Below are positions 43,815 through 55,200 of a DNA stretch of 64,000 nt, one piece after another (positions within the stretch are counted from its first letter, which is position 1; every line of letters starts with the position of its first letter). Both the position numbers and the translations under genes were made by a program. This stretch comes from Monoplex corrugatus (taxonomy: Eukaryota > Mollusca > Gastropoda > Littorinimorpha > Ranellidae): contig CM060307.1 in NCBI GenBank assembly GCA_030674185.1, forward strand, positions 62,710,653 through 62,774,652. The letters are read 5' to 3'. The notes beneath the pieces are model-generated. The model had not been told where the DNA came from. It saw nothing but the letters and a program-made list of their open reading frames with translations, and did no database searches.

Positions 43815-44008
43815 TTAATCCTTTGACTCCCGCACGCTGTCCACCAGCTATCCTGCATTGCCAACAATGCCGGGAAAGCAAAAATGTAACCCTTAAATTC
43901 CCTCACCCTATCCACCAGCTTCCTGCAGGAAGCTGGTGGATAATGTGAGGGAGTCAAATGGTTACGTTTCTGCAGTTGGTGGATAGGGTGTGGGAGTCAA
44001 AGGATTAA
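43815..44008. mobile_element. Palindromic TTAA-flanked MITE (piggyBac-like)
   Basis: TTAATCCTTTGACTCCCGCA at the left and TGGGAGTCAAAGGATTAA at the right are inverted repeats with TTAA at both edges, the target site of piggyBac elements. Inside lies a second, tighter palindrome centred on a perfect 30-base TCCACCAGCTTCCTG/CAGGAAGCTGGTGGA (43911-43940). Its arms extend to AATTCCCTCACCCTATCC and GATAATGTGAGGGAGTCAAA. No coding capacity. Confidence 0.75.
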
Positions 44009-44589
44009 AGTATGCTCATATTGCTTCACTTTGTATCAACTCGTGTCATGCATCATCAATAAAGGTAAATTGAAATGCCTGGATGTGTTGAGTGACCATC
44101 TCCGAGAACATCTTTTGAGAACTGTGCACACTACAGACAGACTACAGAAGAGTAGATCAAGCGATAAAGAACGAATCGCACAGCTGGGAAAGAAAAAGAA
44201 ATACAGTAAGACACAGACAGCTAGCTGCCACAATGTGGCCACATCATTTGGCGAGGTCTTCAACAGATTCACTCCAAAATCGTACGTTTCAGTCATCGCA
44301 GATGCTCTTCGCTCTACGAATGGAGTTAACAACAATAAGCTGGTTCCACTGTCCTGCGAAACAGACAAGGCAACGACATGGGTATTCACATATTTACATG
44401 GTTGCTGACTTACTGCCTTTACGTCTGCTTGTGTGTAAAGCAGCAATGAAAGGTGAAACAGTTGTCATCTTTTCAGCTCTGCAACAGGTCAGGGTCCACT
44501 TTCTTTCACCCTTGTTATCCTTCGTTGTGCTCTCTCACGTGTACCCTCTGGCCCTCAATAGAAATCAGTCTTTGTTTATTTAGCTTAAT
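44009..44589. other. Spacer
   Basis: A 125-codon plus frame at 44031-44408 overlaps a minus frame of 136 codons. Neither resembles a known protein, and I see no splice context that supports an exon. Confidence 0.35.
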
Positions 44590-47500
44590 TACAGTATGTA
44601 TAGGCGTCCTTCAGTCTCGGAAGACTATGGAGTTGCGCTCTGGGTGTTTATTCTGGTGCAGCGTCGGGTGTGGCTGGCCAGTCCGACGCGGGAATGACAG
44701 TCCCTGTGGCAGAGGGCACAGATGAAGTCTGACGCTGGTCTGTCTGCCTGGGCTGCAGCCTTTCTTCTCGTTCTCTTTTCCTCGTGCCGCTGAGCGAGTG
44801 TCTCTTCGAACTTGGAGAGACCTTTCTGCACAGTCTGTCTCCAGGCTGACCGTTCGAGGGCTGTTGCTTCCCAGTTGTCCTTGTCGATATTCAAGGCTTT
44901 TAGGTCCCTCTTGCACACTCTTTGAATCTCAGCTGTGGTCTGCCTATGGGACATTTTCCCTGCACCAGTTCTCCGTAGAGGAAGTCTTTGGGGATCCGTC
45001 CGTCGTCCATGCGAACGGCATGGCCAAGCCAGCGCATGCGTCTCTGTTTCAGCAGCGTGTACATGCTGGTGCATCCAGCTCTTTCCAGGACAGTGTTGTT
45101 TGGGACCTTGTCCTGCCAGGTGATGTTTAGAATGCGTCAGAGGCTACGCATGTGAAAAGCATTGAGCTTTTGCTCTTGTCGGGCACGCAAAGTCCAGGAC
45201 TCGCTGCCATACAGGAGGGTGCTCACAACGCAGGCTCTGTAGATCTGGATTTTTGTGTGCTCAGTCAGCTTCCCATTGTTCCATGCTTTCCTTGTCAGTC
45301 TGGCCATGGTGGTAGCTGCCTTGCCGATGCGCCTGTTGAGCTCTGTGTCAAGTGAGAGGGGATAAACAAAGTCATGGACGACATCCAGTTCATGGTCATT
45401 GATGCTGATGGCTGGGGGAGGGTCAACATCCTGTCCCATGACCTGTGTTTTCTTCAAGCTTATGGTAAGCCCGAAGTTTTGGCAGGCATCGCTGAAGCGA
45501 GTCATGAGCTGCTGTAGGCCCTCAGCTGAATGGGCTGTTACTGCTGCGTCGTCTGCAAAGATGAAGTCACGCAGGCACCTCAGCTGGACTTTAGTCTTGG
45601 CTCTTAGTCTGGAGAGGTTGAAGAGCTTTCCGTCTGTCCTGGTTCGGAGGTATATGCCTTCAGCTGCAGGACCGAATGCGTGTTTCAGCATCACAGCAAA
45701 GAAGATTCCAAACGGGGTGGGAGCCAGGACTCAACTCTGTTTCACTCCACTCCGTATGTTGAAGGCAGCTGATGTTGAGCCGTCAAAGACGACGGTGCCT
45801 TTCATGTCTTCGTGGAAGGATCTGAATGATGCTGAGAAGTTTGGGTGGACATCCAATCTTGGGAAGGATTTTGAAGAGGCCATCCCTACTGACCAGATCG
45901 AAGGCCTTTGTGAGGTCTATGAAGGCAACGAAGAGTGGCTGCCTTTTCTCCCTGCATTTCTCCTGAAGTTGTTTGAGGGAGAAGATCATGTCTATAGTGG
46001 ATCTGTTGGCACGGAACCCGCACTGCGATTCAGGGTAGACTTGCTCTGCGAGTACCTGGAGCCTCTTCAGTACTACTCGTGCAAAGACTTTCCCAACGAT
46101 ACTGAGGAGGGATATGCCGCGATAATTATTGCAATCGCTTCTGTCACCTTTGTTTTTGTACAGTGTGACGACGTTAGCATCCCTCATGTCTTGTGGTACT
46201 TCGCCTTCACTCCAACAGAGGCAGAGGATTTCATGCAACTCGGTGATGAGTGTCTCTTTGCAGCACTTCAGTACTTCGGCGGGAATACCGTCTTTCCCTT
46301 GTGCGCTGAGCTCATCTATGGTTGGTTTTCTGTCAAGCTCTTCCAGCTTTGGTAGGCACTCTATGGCATTCAGGGCGTCTTCTGAGACTACAGTTTCCCT
46401 TGCATATAGCTCAGTGTAGTGTTCTACCCAGCGCTCCATCTGTTGTTCTCTGTCTTGAATCACCTCCCCTGTAGCTGATTTCAAAGGGGCAGTTTTCTTT
46501 TGCGTTGGGCCCAATGCCTGCTTGATGCCTTCATACATCGCCTTGATGTTGCCTGTGTCAGCCGCAGTCTGAATCTGGGAGCAAAGCTGAAGCCAATAGC
46601 CATTGGCACATTGTCTGGCACACTGCTAGACTTTGCTGCGAGCAGCACGGAGAACCTGGAGGTTCTGCTCACTGGGATTGGTTTTGTATGCTGTCAAGGC
46701 GTTTCTCTTGGCCTCGATGACTGGTGTCATTTCTTCTGAGTGGGCTTCGAACCAATCAGCTGACTTGCTGGTCTTTTTGCCAAATGTAGACATGGCGGCA
46801 TTGTAGACAGCATCTCTGAAGTGTTCCCATCGGTCTTGGGCATTTGCAGTAGGTGGGCCAGGGAGAGAATCCTCCAACACACGCGCAAACTCCTTCACTT
46901 TTCTTTGATCACGTGTTTTGCTGGTGTCGATGCGAGATCGGCCCTCCTTTCTCGTACGGTGCAGTCTCTTCGCGCGGAGCTTCACATTGTTGCACACCAA
47001 AGAATGGTCAGTGTCACAATCGGCGCTCTGGTAGCTGCGAGTGATCTTGATGCTGGAAAGGTTGACACCTCTGGTGAGGATCAGGTCGAGCTGGTGCCAG
47101 TGTTTGGATCGCGGGTGTCTCCAGGAGACTCGATGCTGAGGCTTCGTGTTGAAGAAGGTGTTACTGACGCACAACCCATGATGACAACAGAGCTCTAGCA
47201 GGCGCTGGCCATTCTCGTTCATTTTCCCAGTGCCGAACTGACCCAAGCAGGTGGGCCAGGAGTTGTAATCGACACCCACTCTGGCGTTGAAATCGCCGGC
47301 GATGAACAGTAGTTCTCTGTCAGGAATTCTCCTTATAGCAGCACTGAGGTCGTCATAAAACTTGTCTTTCGCTTCTGCTGTGGATGCCAAAGTTGGTGCA
47401 TAGGCACTGATTAGACTGACTGGTCCTGAGGATGTTTGGAATCGGAGAGACAGGATTCGCTCTGTTCCTTCTGCTGGTGGGGTTATGGATCCCAATAATC

Positions 47501-48225
47501 TGTTTCTAACTGCGAATCCCACGCCGTGTTCTCTGACCTCGTCTGATGGTTTGCCCTGCCAGAACAGGGTGAAGTCTCTCTCCCTCACAGATCCTGTTTC
47601 TGGTAGCCTGGTTTCTTGAAGGGGGACGATGTCCATCTGCAGTCTGCTCAGTTCTCTGTCGATGACGGCTGTCTTGCGAGCATCATTTACTTCCTGCAGG
47701 TAGTCAGAAAAGCCTGGTGTCATTGTCCTCACGTTCCACGTGCCCAATTTGAGGGCGGGAGTTTTCATTTTTCTGTTGCCTGGTGCACAGTTGTCGATCC
47801 GCTTGTCGGTTTTCACCCTAAACCCCACGCACCCAGTGAGGCTAACGGACCGTGGCGGGGCAGCACCTTACTGGCTGGGGGCTGCCCAGCTTAAGGCGGG
47901 CGGTAGCTGCCCTGTGAGATGCGATGACCTCTCCCACCGTCGGAAGCAGCCCCTGGCGTCTGACTCTACGCCAATTGAGTATGCAGACTTAAAACCGGTA
48001 AACTGCTACTTCCCGTGTTTAGTCGACGCTACAAAGCGAAGCTGGAGTGACCTCTCCAGAGCGCAAGGCCTGGGTAAGTAAGTGTGGAGGGCAAGCTGTT
48101 ACCCATGCAGCAGACCCCCCCCCCCTCTCCACGTCGCTGGAATGGTCCATTGGAAAGGCAAGCGCCGATACACATGGTTCCAGTGCCGTCCAGGAGTTGC
48201 CAGAACATTGCTATATACAGTGCAC
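44590..48225 (-). mobile_element. Near-complete RTE-like LINE with C-terminal zinc finger
   Basis: Runs from a GC-rich 5' leader (48225 down to 47829, with phrases such as CAGCTTGCCCTCCACACTTA and CGGTCCGTTAGCCTCACTGG that I recognise from related LINEs) through the single long coding region and a short 3' end (GTCTTCCGAGACTGAAGGAC, ~44600-44630). About 3.6 kb, the size expected for a full-length element. No clear target duplication was found by eye. Confidence 0.85.
44625..47828 (-). pseudogene. LINE endonuclease/reverse transcriptase, lightly damaged
   Basis: Starts MGFRVKTDKRIDN. The APE endonuclease has LGTWNVRTM, LQETRLP, AGDFNARVG, LDLILTRG and CDTDHSLV in order (47770-46900). The reverse transcriptase follows: KNKGDRSDCNNYRGISLLS, CGFRANRSTIDMIFSLKQLQ, VAFIDLTKAFDLV, then RSGVKQS, FADDAAVTA and LKKTQVMGQ. 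It ends with KRDLKALNID-type sequence and a CALCHRDCHSRVGLASHTRRC zinc finger (44645-44710). Damage is light: in-frame TAG at 46626, a frameshift near 45840, TGA near 45737 and 45150, and a frameshift near 44908. The protein would be ~1070 residues. Its role in the family is target-primed reverse transcription of the element's own RNA. Five lesions imply a dead but fairly young copy. Confidence 0.88.
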
Positions 48226-48615
48226 CTAAACTAAAATAGCAAAACAGAAAATGATCCAACTCTACAATATTGAACGTTGGAAAGACAGAAGCATACGAAC
48301 AACCCTTAAGATCAAAATTCTAAATTGTCTGATCTGGCCAGTAATGATGGCTGTGAAGCCTGGACATGCAGAAAAGCAGATGAAAATAGGTTCGAAGCAG
48401 CAAAGATGTGGTTCTACGGACAGCTTCTTGGAATTAAATCGACCGATATCAGTGCAAATGAAGACATTTTTAACGAATTCACAGTTCAGCGTCACCTGCT
48501 GGCAGATCTACGAAAGAAGAAGAAAATGTTATCAACCATGCACACCGCAACAGCAACACAACTTGAATAACAGTTTTGCAAGGGAAGGTTGAGGCCAAAA
48601 AGAAATTCGGGCAGA

Positions 48616-48616
<1 letters not shown>
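48226..48616 (+). mobile_element. Family-A LINE 3' fragment
   Basis: Nucleotide and protein similarity to the intact element at 55200-55570: MIQLYNIERWKDRSIRTTLK against MVQLNNIWKDHSITADLK, then IKILNCLIWPVM against IKLLKCLVWPVM, and GKVEAKKKFGQTT against GKVEGKRNRGRPP at the end. It is 5'-truncated exactly where the minus-strand LINE leader ends, and its 3' side dissolves into a (CA)n run. Confidence 0.82.
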
Positions 48617-48689
<73 letters not shown>

Positions 48690-48720
48690 ACACACACTCT
48701 CTCTCCTCTCTCTCTCTCTC
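48617..48720. repeat. (CA)n followed by (TC)n
   Basis: CA repeat 48617-48696, then CTCTCTCCTCTCTC to 48720. Confidence 0.95.
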
Positions 48721-50370
48721 TACGTGAATAACGTCACCAGCATCATCGGTTTGAAGGTCTACAAAGTAGTACAGAGAAGTCAAGACTGGAGTGAATGAAG
48801 GAGAATTGTTGTGATGTCTGCTGCTGCGGTTGCCATCATGCTCGATGATGCTGACGTTTGACGGGTGACAATGCTTTCTGTGTACCAATCCAAACAATAT
48901 CGGCCAGTTTTCAAAACTGCAGACTGTTTTCGTTTGCATCGTGAAAGGAATATTGTTGACGTGGCTTGACCATTTGATTTTCTTTTCTTTTCCATGTATG
49001 AGATCTATCAATGAATTATTTGTAGTTGTAGTTGTTGTGTTTATTTAAACGGGAAATGAATTGAGAGTAAAACATTATATGAACATTATTTAAAACGAGA
49101 AACATTCTGTAATCGCATTAGAAAGTTGCTTTATTAGAAAGTTAACAAAGAAACAAACAACACAATACAAAGATAAATACTGTGCAGCAGTTTAGAACGT
49201 GAATGTTTTATCTATTTGAACAGAAAATGAGAAAAAGAATTGTAATCGCATTAACTATCCGAAATACATCTGTTTCTTTTGGTTTGAAACTGGCTTTTTC
49301 CTGAGTAGGCAAAAAACAGTACCAACTGCTTAACTCAAAAGTGAATGTTTATTTGAGCTAAAGGACTTTCTTATATTATCTGATAAAACTGGTTTATTAC
49401 ATGAGACTTTTTGTGTTATCCGCTGAACAAACGTACACATTTGTTTGTTACATTGTTAGTCGTTTGGTTAAAACTGATGTGATGTTTTCCAAAATCACTG
49501 GAAAGATATACACTGTTCTTTCCCTTTTTCTTTGTTGCTGCTATTTGTTCTTGTTGATTTTGTCGTTGTTGCATTTTTCACTCTCCCATTTTTTATTTAC
49601 ATATTTTCAAAAGAAAGACTGTTTCATATCGACCTTTGAAAGGTGTGTCCGTCTGCCTGTCTGACAGTGTGTGACAAAAATGTGTTGGCAAGACTTTCTC
49701 AGCTGAGCTGTATCGGGATAGATCTTGACCTCTTTACCACATTTGAGTGAAGATCGTTGTGTCGCGAAAACTTAAGTGTGGAGAACGAGGTGTGATGGTA
49801 AAAAAGAAGCTCAAAATCAGCACTCTTTTTTAGGGAGGTGTTTGGGAACAGTGCTTTTTCAGGGACTTGTGATAGTATTTAATTTCTGATTTCACCTTTG
49901 TGATGGTCTGCTATTATCCTCGCTTCTCGTTGTTATATTTCAACTGAAGCTTATTCGAGGTTATAGAAACCATAAGAAGTACAAAATCCGGATTTTCTGT
50001 GACGTGTTTTGTATCAGAAGTAGCTTAATCAGAATGGCTCAAATATCAGTTGTTGACTTGAAAAAATTATTTTTCGATTAATGTTATCGGACAACTTATA
50101 AATCTTCTGTCTTAAAGGACAGAACAGAGAATCATGACATGCGCCCGCACACACGCGCACGCGCATACACGCGAACACACACACGCACACACATACAAGC
50201 AAAAGGAAGAGATGAACGTTAGCGAAGGAAGGTGGTAGTTGGAGCTAAATGAAATGAGATCTGGATGACAGAAGACAGAAACGCTAAACTGTGAAAATCA
50301 GTTCAACGACAAAACCCTCATTCTCTCCAACTTCTCATCGATAGGGAAACCAAGAAGTGTTCTGCAGATC
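48721..50370. other. Large AT-rich spacer
   Basis: No gene or interspersed element recognised. A short CGCGCACACACG-type run lies at 50140-50190. Confidence 0.35.
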
Positions 50371-51110
50371 CAACGTGAAAAGTTTAATGCCAATGGAACT
50401 CCTCCTTCTCTTCAACAGAATCCTCCAACAAAGGCCACTCCTTCTCCTTCTTCGACTTAAATAAAGATCGTAACTCTAGTTTGGTTTGCCGAGGAGTTAA
50501 TCAATGAAGAACGATTTTTGGGCGACACCAGCCAGAGCCTTTATTCGACCCGAACCAAGACCACCATCCCTGTCCATCCTCTCACCCTATTCCATTATCT
50601 CCCTTCCTACCTCTCTTATTTTCCTCCTCTTTTTTCCCTTTCCTCCAGGCTAACTCCTCTTTCGTGCCAACCTGAAGAGAAGATAAGAAAGTCTTGAAAG
50701 ACAGGGAGCGGTTTGGGTGCAAGGAGCTGCCAAAGTTCCAGCCTCATCAGCTCCTCTTGGCATTCATCACGGCGTGTTGGCATGGGATTTCTTGCCGACG
50801 GGTAATCTGGGTAAATTAAAAGCTCTTTCAACAGATATTTGCGGGCAAGCCAATTGCTTCGGCGTTTGCTTATCGAGATAAAACAGTAGAGGCGTGTTGA
50901 CTCTCGCGCGGGAACCCACCGCTTTGTGGGAGCAGCCATTTGTGACTCTCCACCCGATGGGGGCGATCAAGCTCCACGCGCAGCATTGATTTTCGATTGG
51001 ATGTCGACAGGCGCCAACGCCACACGTCGCGCGCCAAAGGGGAGATCATTACTGTGTAAATATTATATCAATCGACCTTAATTAGGCCTGGCCGCTTGGA
51101 GAGCTCTTGT
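50371..51110. other. Repeat-poor CpG-rich island
   Basis: 50760-51060 has dense CpG (CTCGCGCGGG, CACACGTCGCGCGCC). It then passes into ATCAATCGACCTTAATTAGG at 51067-51087, with TAATTA- and ATCAATC-type sites of the kind homeodomain proteins bind. No coding signature is convincing. Possibly a conserved non-coding element. Confidence 0.35.
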
Positions 51111-51896
51111 GGCCAGTTGCTCGCGATAACGCAGGCCACTTCAATGCTAATATCCTCCCATTTTTATGTCGTTGGCGTCGTTTTCTTCTCTTTGTTTTTG
51201 CCGGGATTTAGTCGCCGTTTTGCAGTGCGGACATGCGCGTGTCACTCAGAAAGGGACATCACTCTTATCTTCCGGCTCACAAGGAGTGCGTTTGCTCTCC
51301 ATGTCAGTGCTGTAATCGCCCAGTTTAATGGAAAAGTTCACAAGAAGAAGTTCCCGTTTCTTCTCCAGGGCTTTCATTTTTGTTTGTTTTTGTTTTTGTT
51401 TTTGCTACTCTTAGAGGAACTAGAACTGGCGTTTTAATGAATAATCTTGGATGTTGGTTTTTGAATTTCAAACAACTGTCTTTGCTGTCAGAGTCAGTTA
51501 TATAAGCCCAGATTATTTGTTGGATTGCTTTTTCTTTTATTTCATTAAATTACAGAAAAAACGAGTCAAATCAACTGTAGCTCTCTCTTTCTCTGTTTCT
51601 GCTATTTCATGTTGTTTTACTACAATGGCAGATCTGTGAGTTGCCCTATGAACAAACCGTTGGAAAATCAAGTTTCATTTTTTTTCACTCCTCTCTCTTT
51701 ATATGCAGGATCATTAATATGTGTATATGTCTTCTTCTTCTTCTTCTCTTTCTCTCTTAACTCCTTAAAACGTCACAGCTCTGTCGGTTGTGTGCCAAAG
51801 CCATGAGTCTCAGCAAATAGTTTCTCAGTTCATTCCGCGATGACATTAGTCCACATTATTTGTTTTTGCTTTTGAGTTTTTGTCTGCCTTCCTGTC
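51111..51896. other. Spacer, T-rich
   Basis: TTTTTG and CTT repeats. The 113-codon frame at 51096-51437 is hydrophobic by composition and matches nothing known. Confidence 0.35.
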
Positions 51897-52240
51897 TCAC
51901 TCCCTGAACAGTAGGTGGATTAATTTGGCAAGACCATTGGATCTTGTGAAATGGCCATAGCGACGTAATTTTGTCTTAATTGAAGTCAGCAGATCTTCAT
52001 ATGGTCCAATGTGCTGTCTGATAGTTTGGCGCTCTTGTTCATCGTTGAATTGATCAGTGTCTGTTATGTTTAGTATATTGCGATAACATCTCATTTCCAT
52101 GGAAAGGATTCGTCTTTCCAAATCTGCTTTGAGGGTCCATGCCTGACATGTATACAGGAAGATGGAACATACCAAAGCACGTAAGAGCCTGTTCTTGTGT
52201 TTCATGGTTAATTTCTTGCCCTTCCATACAGGTTTCAGCC
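51897..52240 (-). mobile_element. LINE fragment of another subtype, minus strand
   Basis: One open frame reads KNRLLRALVCSIFLYTCQAW, TLKADLERRILSMEMRCYRN, ILNIT, GPYEDLLTSIKTKLRRYGHF and TRSNGLAKLI. This is the segment after the RT domain, of the subtype with RIxxMEMRCYRxIL and GPxEDLLT. It is distinct from families A and B. It is truncated next to the full-length family-A LINE. Confidence 0.75.
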
Positions 52241-52256
52241 TATGTATGTGTGTTAT

Positions 52257-55200
52257 CTCCCTCCAATTGCATCAGCCTTGTTGTGGCGGGGGAGCTTGTG
52301 TGTCCTTACGATCCCAGGAGCTATGCCGGCGGGGACTTCGTGGGCCCTGGCAGCTTCAAGCAAGCCGGACAGGTCGCTGGGGGAGGGGCCAGACTAAGGG
52401 GTGCATACAAACAAGTCCTGGCAGCAGGGGATGGGTGAAAAAGAGGGTAAAGAAGATACACTTTTCATATATGGCTTCTTTTTCAATGTCGTGAGCAGAT
52501 GATTTCTTCGAAGGAACAATGGTCAGGATCTCAGCACTGTAAGTGCACTGCGCGGCAAGAAGGCACCCGCAAACTACTTGCTTGTACTTTTGCTAATCAT
52601 TGCATATGATGAACTTACAAAATGGAAAACGTTATAGTTCTGTGTCCTCTGAGTCCCCCAGGGGGGACCTGAACTCAATGGCTACTGGGGAGGGAGAGTC
52701 CGTGTCTGTGAAAGGTAGCTGTGATGACGGTAATGGATTACCCGACGGAGGTTATTGGAAGCGGACATGTAGAAACTCCTCAAAAATGCAAAATCACAAA
52801 AAGAAAAAAATGCAAAAAAAGGATTTGAATATAGGGACATGGAATGTACAGACTATGTTAGAATTAGGAAAGCTCTACCTACTAGTCAAAGAATTAGAAA
52901 GGAGCAAGATGAACATAACAGGGCTCTGTGAGGTTAGATGGAGTGGGCAGGGACTTTTTACTGTAGGAGAGCATACAGTTGTATATAGTGGAAATGAAAA
53001 AGGTGGCTCAAGAGGAGTAGCAATTGTGCTGGACAAAAAGCATGCTGGAGCTCTGAAAAGCTATAATCCAATTAATGACAGATTTCTCACTGTCAAAATA
53101 AATACCAAATATGCTGTTTTGAACATAGTTCAAGCTTATGCTCCAACATCCACTAGCTCAGAAGAAGAAATAGAAAATTTTTACAATGACCTCCAAACTA
53201 TCAGAGACAAAATTCCCAAAAAGGAAATATGCATTGTGATGGGTGACTTCAACGCTAAAGTTGGAGAGGGGGCTGACACAGAATGTGGAATAGGACCATA
53301 TGGTTTAGGAGAACGAAATGAGAGAGGTGACATGCTGGCTCTGTTTTGTCAGGCAAATGAGATGAACATCACAAATACTTTTTTCCAACAACCACTGCGC
53401 AGAAGATACACATGGATCTCTCCAGGAGACAGGTGTCGTAATCAGATTGATTATATTATCATTGACAGATCCTGGAAATCAACTGTCCTCAATGCAAAAA
53501 CAAAGCCTGGAACAGACTGCGACACGGATCACATTCTTGTGACAACCAAATTAAGAATGAAAATATTGAAGAAGCCTAAAACCAAAACTACGCCAAAGTT
53601 CGACATATCAAAATTAGAAAACCCTGAGCTGGCGTTAGAATTCAGTATAGAAACAAGTAATCGTTTCTTAAAGTTACTTGAAGTTTGGGATGAAAATGAC
53701 TCATATCCTGATGAAATCTGGACAGACATAAAAAACACACTGACCAAAATCTCTGAAGAAAAACTAGGAAAAGAAGAAAAAAGGAAAAAAGCTAAGCCCT
53801 ACATAAGTCAGGAAGTGATAGATCTGGCAGAAAAGAAAAGTCAAGCTCGAAAGCAGGGAGAGCGGGAAAAATACTCGGCACTGAAAAGGGAAATAAAAAG
53901 TAAAGTCAGAAGAGACAAAGCAAATTGGCTGGCACAAGAATGCAGTAAAATCAATGAACACAACGAAAACAGGAAGTCGAGGGAGCTCTTCAAACAAATA
54001 AAAAAAGTGAAAAAAACAAATTTCAAAGCAATAAACCAATGCATCAACAACAAGGATGGTCACACTCTGACTGAACCAGATGATGTCTTGGATAGGTGGA
54101 ACGAATATGGCACATCACTTTTTGGCAAGCCTGACAGCCATGAAAATAATTTAGAGCCAAATTTGGAATTGATCCCTGGAGATACGGAACCTGAACCTCT
54201 GCTCAGCGAAGTTGAATCTGCCATTAAAGATCTAAAATGCAGAAAGTCTCCTGGTCTTGACAATATTCCTGGAGAGTTGTTGAAACACTCAGGTGATGGT
54301 GGACTCAAAGTAATGCATCACTTATGCTGCAAGATATGGAAGACTTGTCAGTGGCCTACAGACTGGAAGCTCCAAGAATTTGTCATGTTACATAAGAGTG
54401 GAAATGTCAAAGACTGCAACAATTATAGAACAATTGCACTGATCAGTCATGCCAGTAAAATACTGCTGATAATAATTTTAAACAGGTTAAAGCCAAAAGT
54501 AGAGGAAGAGCTATCCGACTGTCAGGCAGGCTATAGGAAAAACAGGGGAACAATAGATATGCTGTTTGTACTCCAGATATTGATAGAAAAGATTAGAAAC
54601 ACAGACCAAGAGATGTTCATCGTTTTCATTGACTACAGCAAAGCATTTGATAGCGTGATTCACCAAAGTCTTTTCCACTTCATGATCAAAATGGGTTTTC
54701 CAAGACATCTGGTTTCCCTCATAGCTTCATTATATAATGATCAAAAAGCAACAATCAGATGGAATAATCAAAACTGCAAATTTTTTAACATCACTAAAGG
54801 GGTAAGGCAAGGTTGCATCCTGTCTCCACATCTCTTCAGCATATACACTGAACATATCATGAGAGAAGCAGACATAGAAGACATGGGAGTAAATATTGGT
54901 GGTAGAAACCTGTCAAATTTACGCTACGCAGATGACACAGGATTACTGGCAGACAACATTACAGGCTCTAGGAGGATCCTGTACAGGGTAGACCGGGTTG
55001 GAAAGGCAGCTGGGCTGGACTTAAATTCAAAGAAGACAAAGGTTATGCATGTTGCAGGCAAATATAACACTAGACAGGACCAGATCATGCTAAACCAAGT
55101 CCCTCTAGAAAATGTCAAGGACTTTAGATATTTAGGTTCAGTCAAGACACACGATGGAACATGCTCAAAAGACATAAAGATGAGAATTGGAATGGCCAAG

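Noticed and set aside
44031..44446. 125- and 136-residue overlapping frames on opposite strands
   Set aside because: Neither resembles a known protein, and mutual overlap is expected by chance.
50616..50939. 107-residue minus frame in a CpG-rich island
   Set aside because: No known motif, no splice or promoter evidence. Length is plausible by chance in GC-richer DNA.
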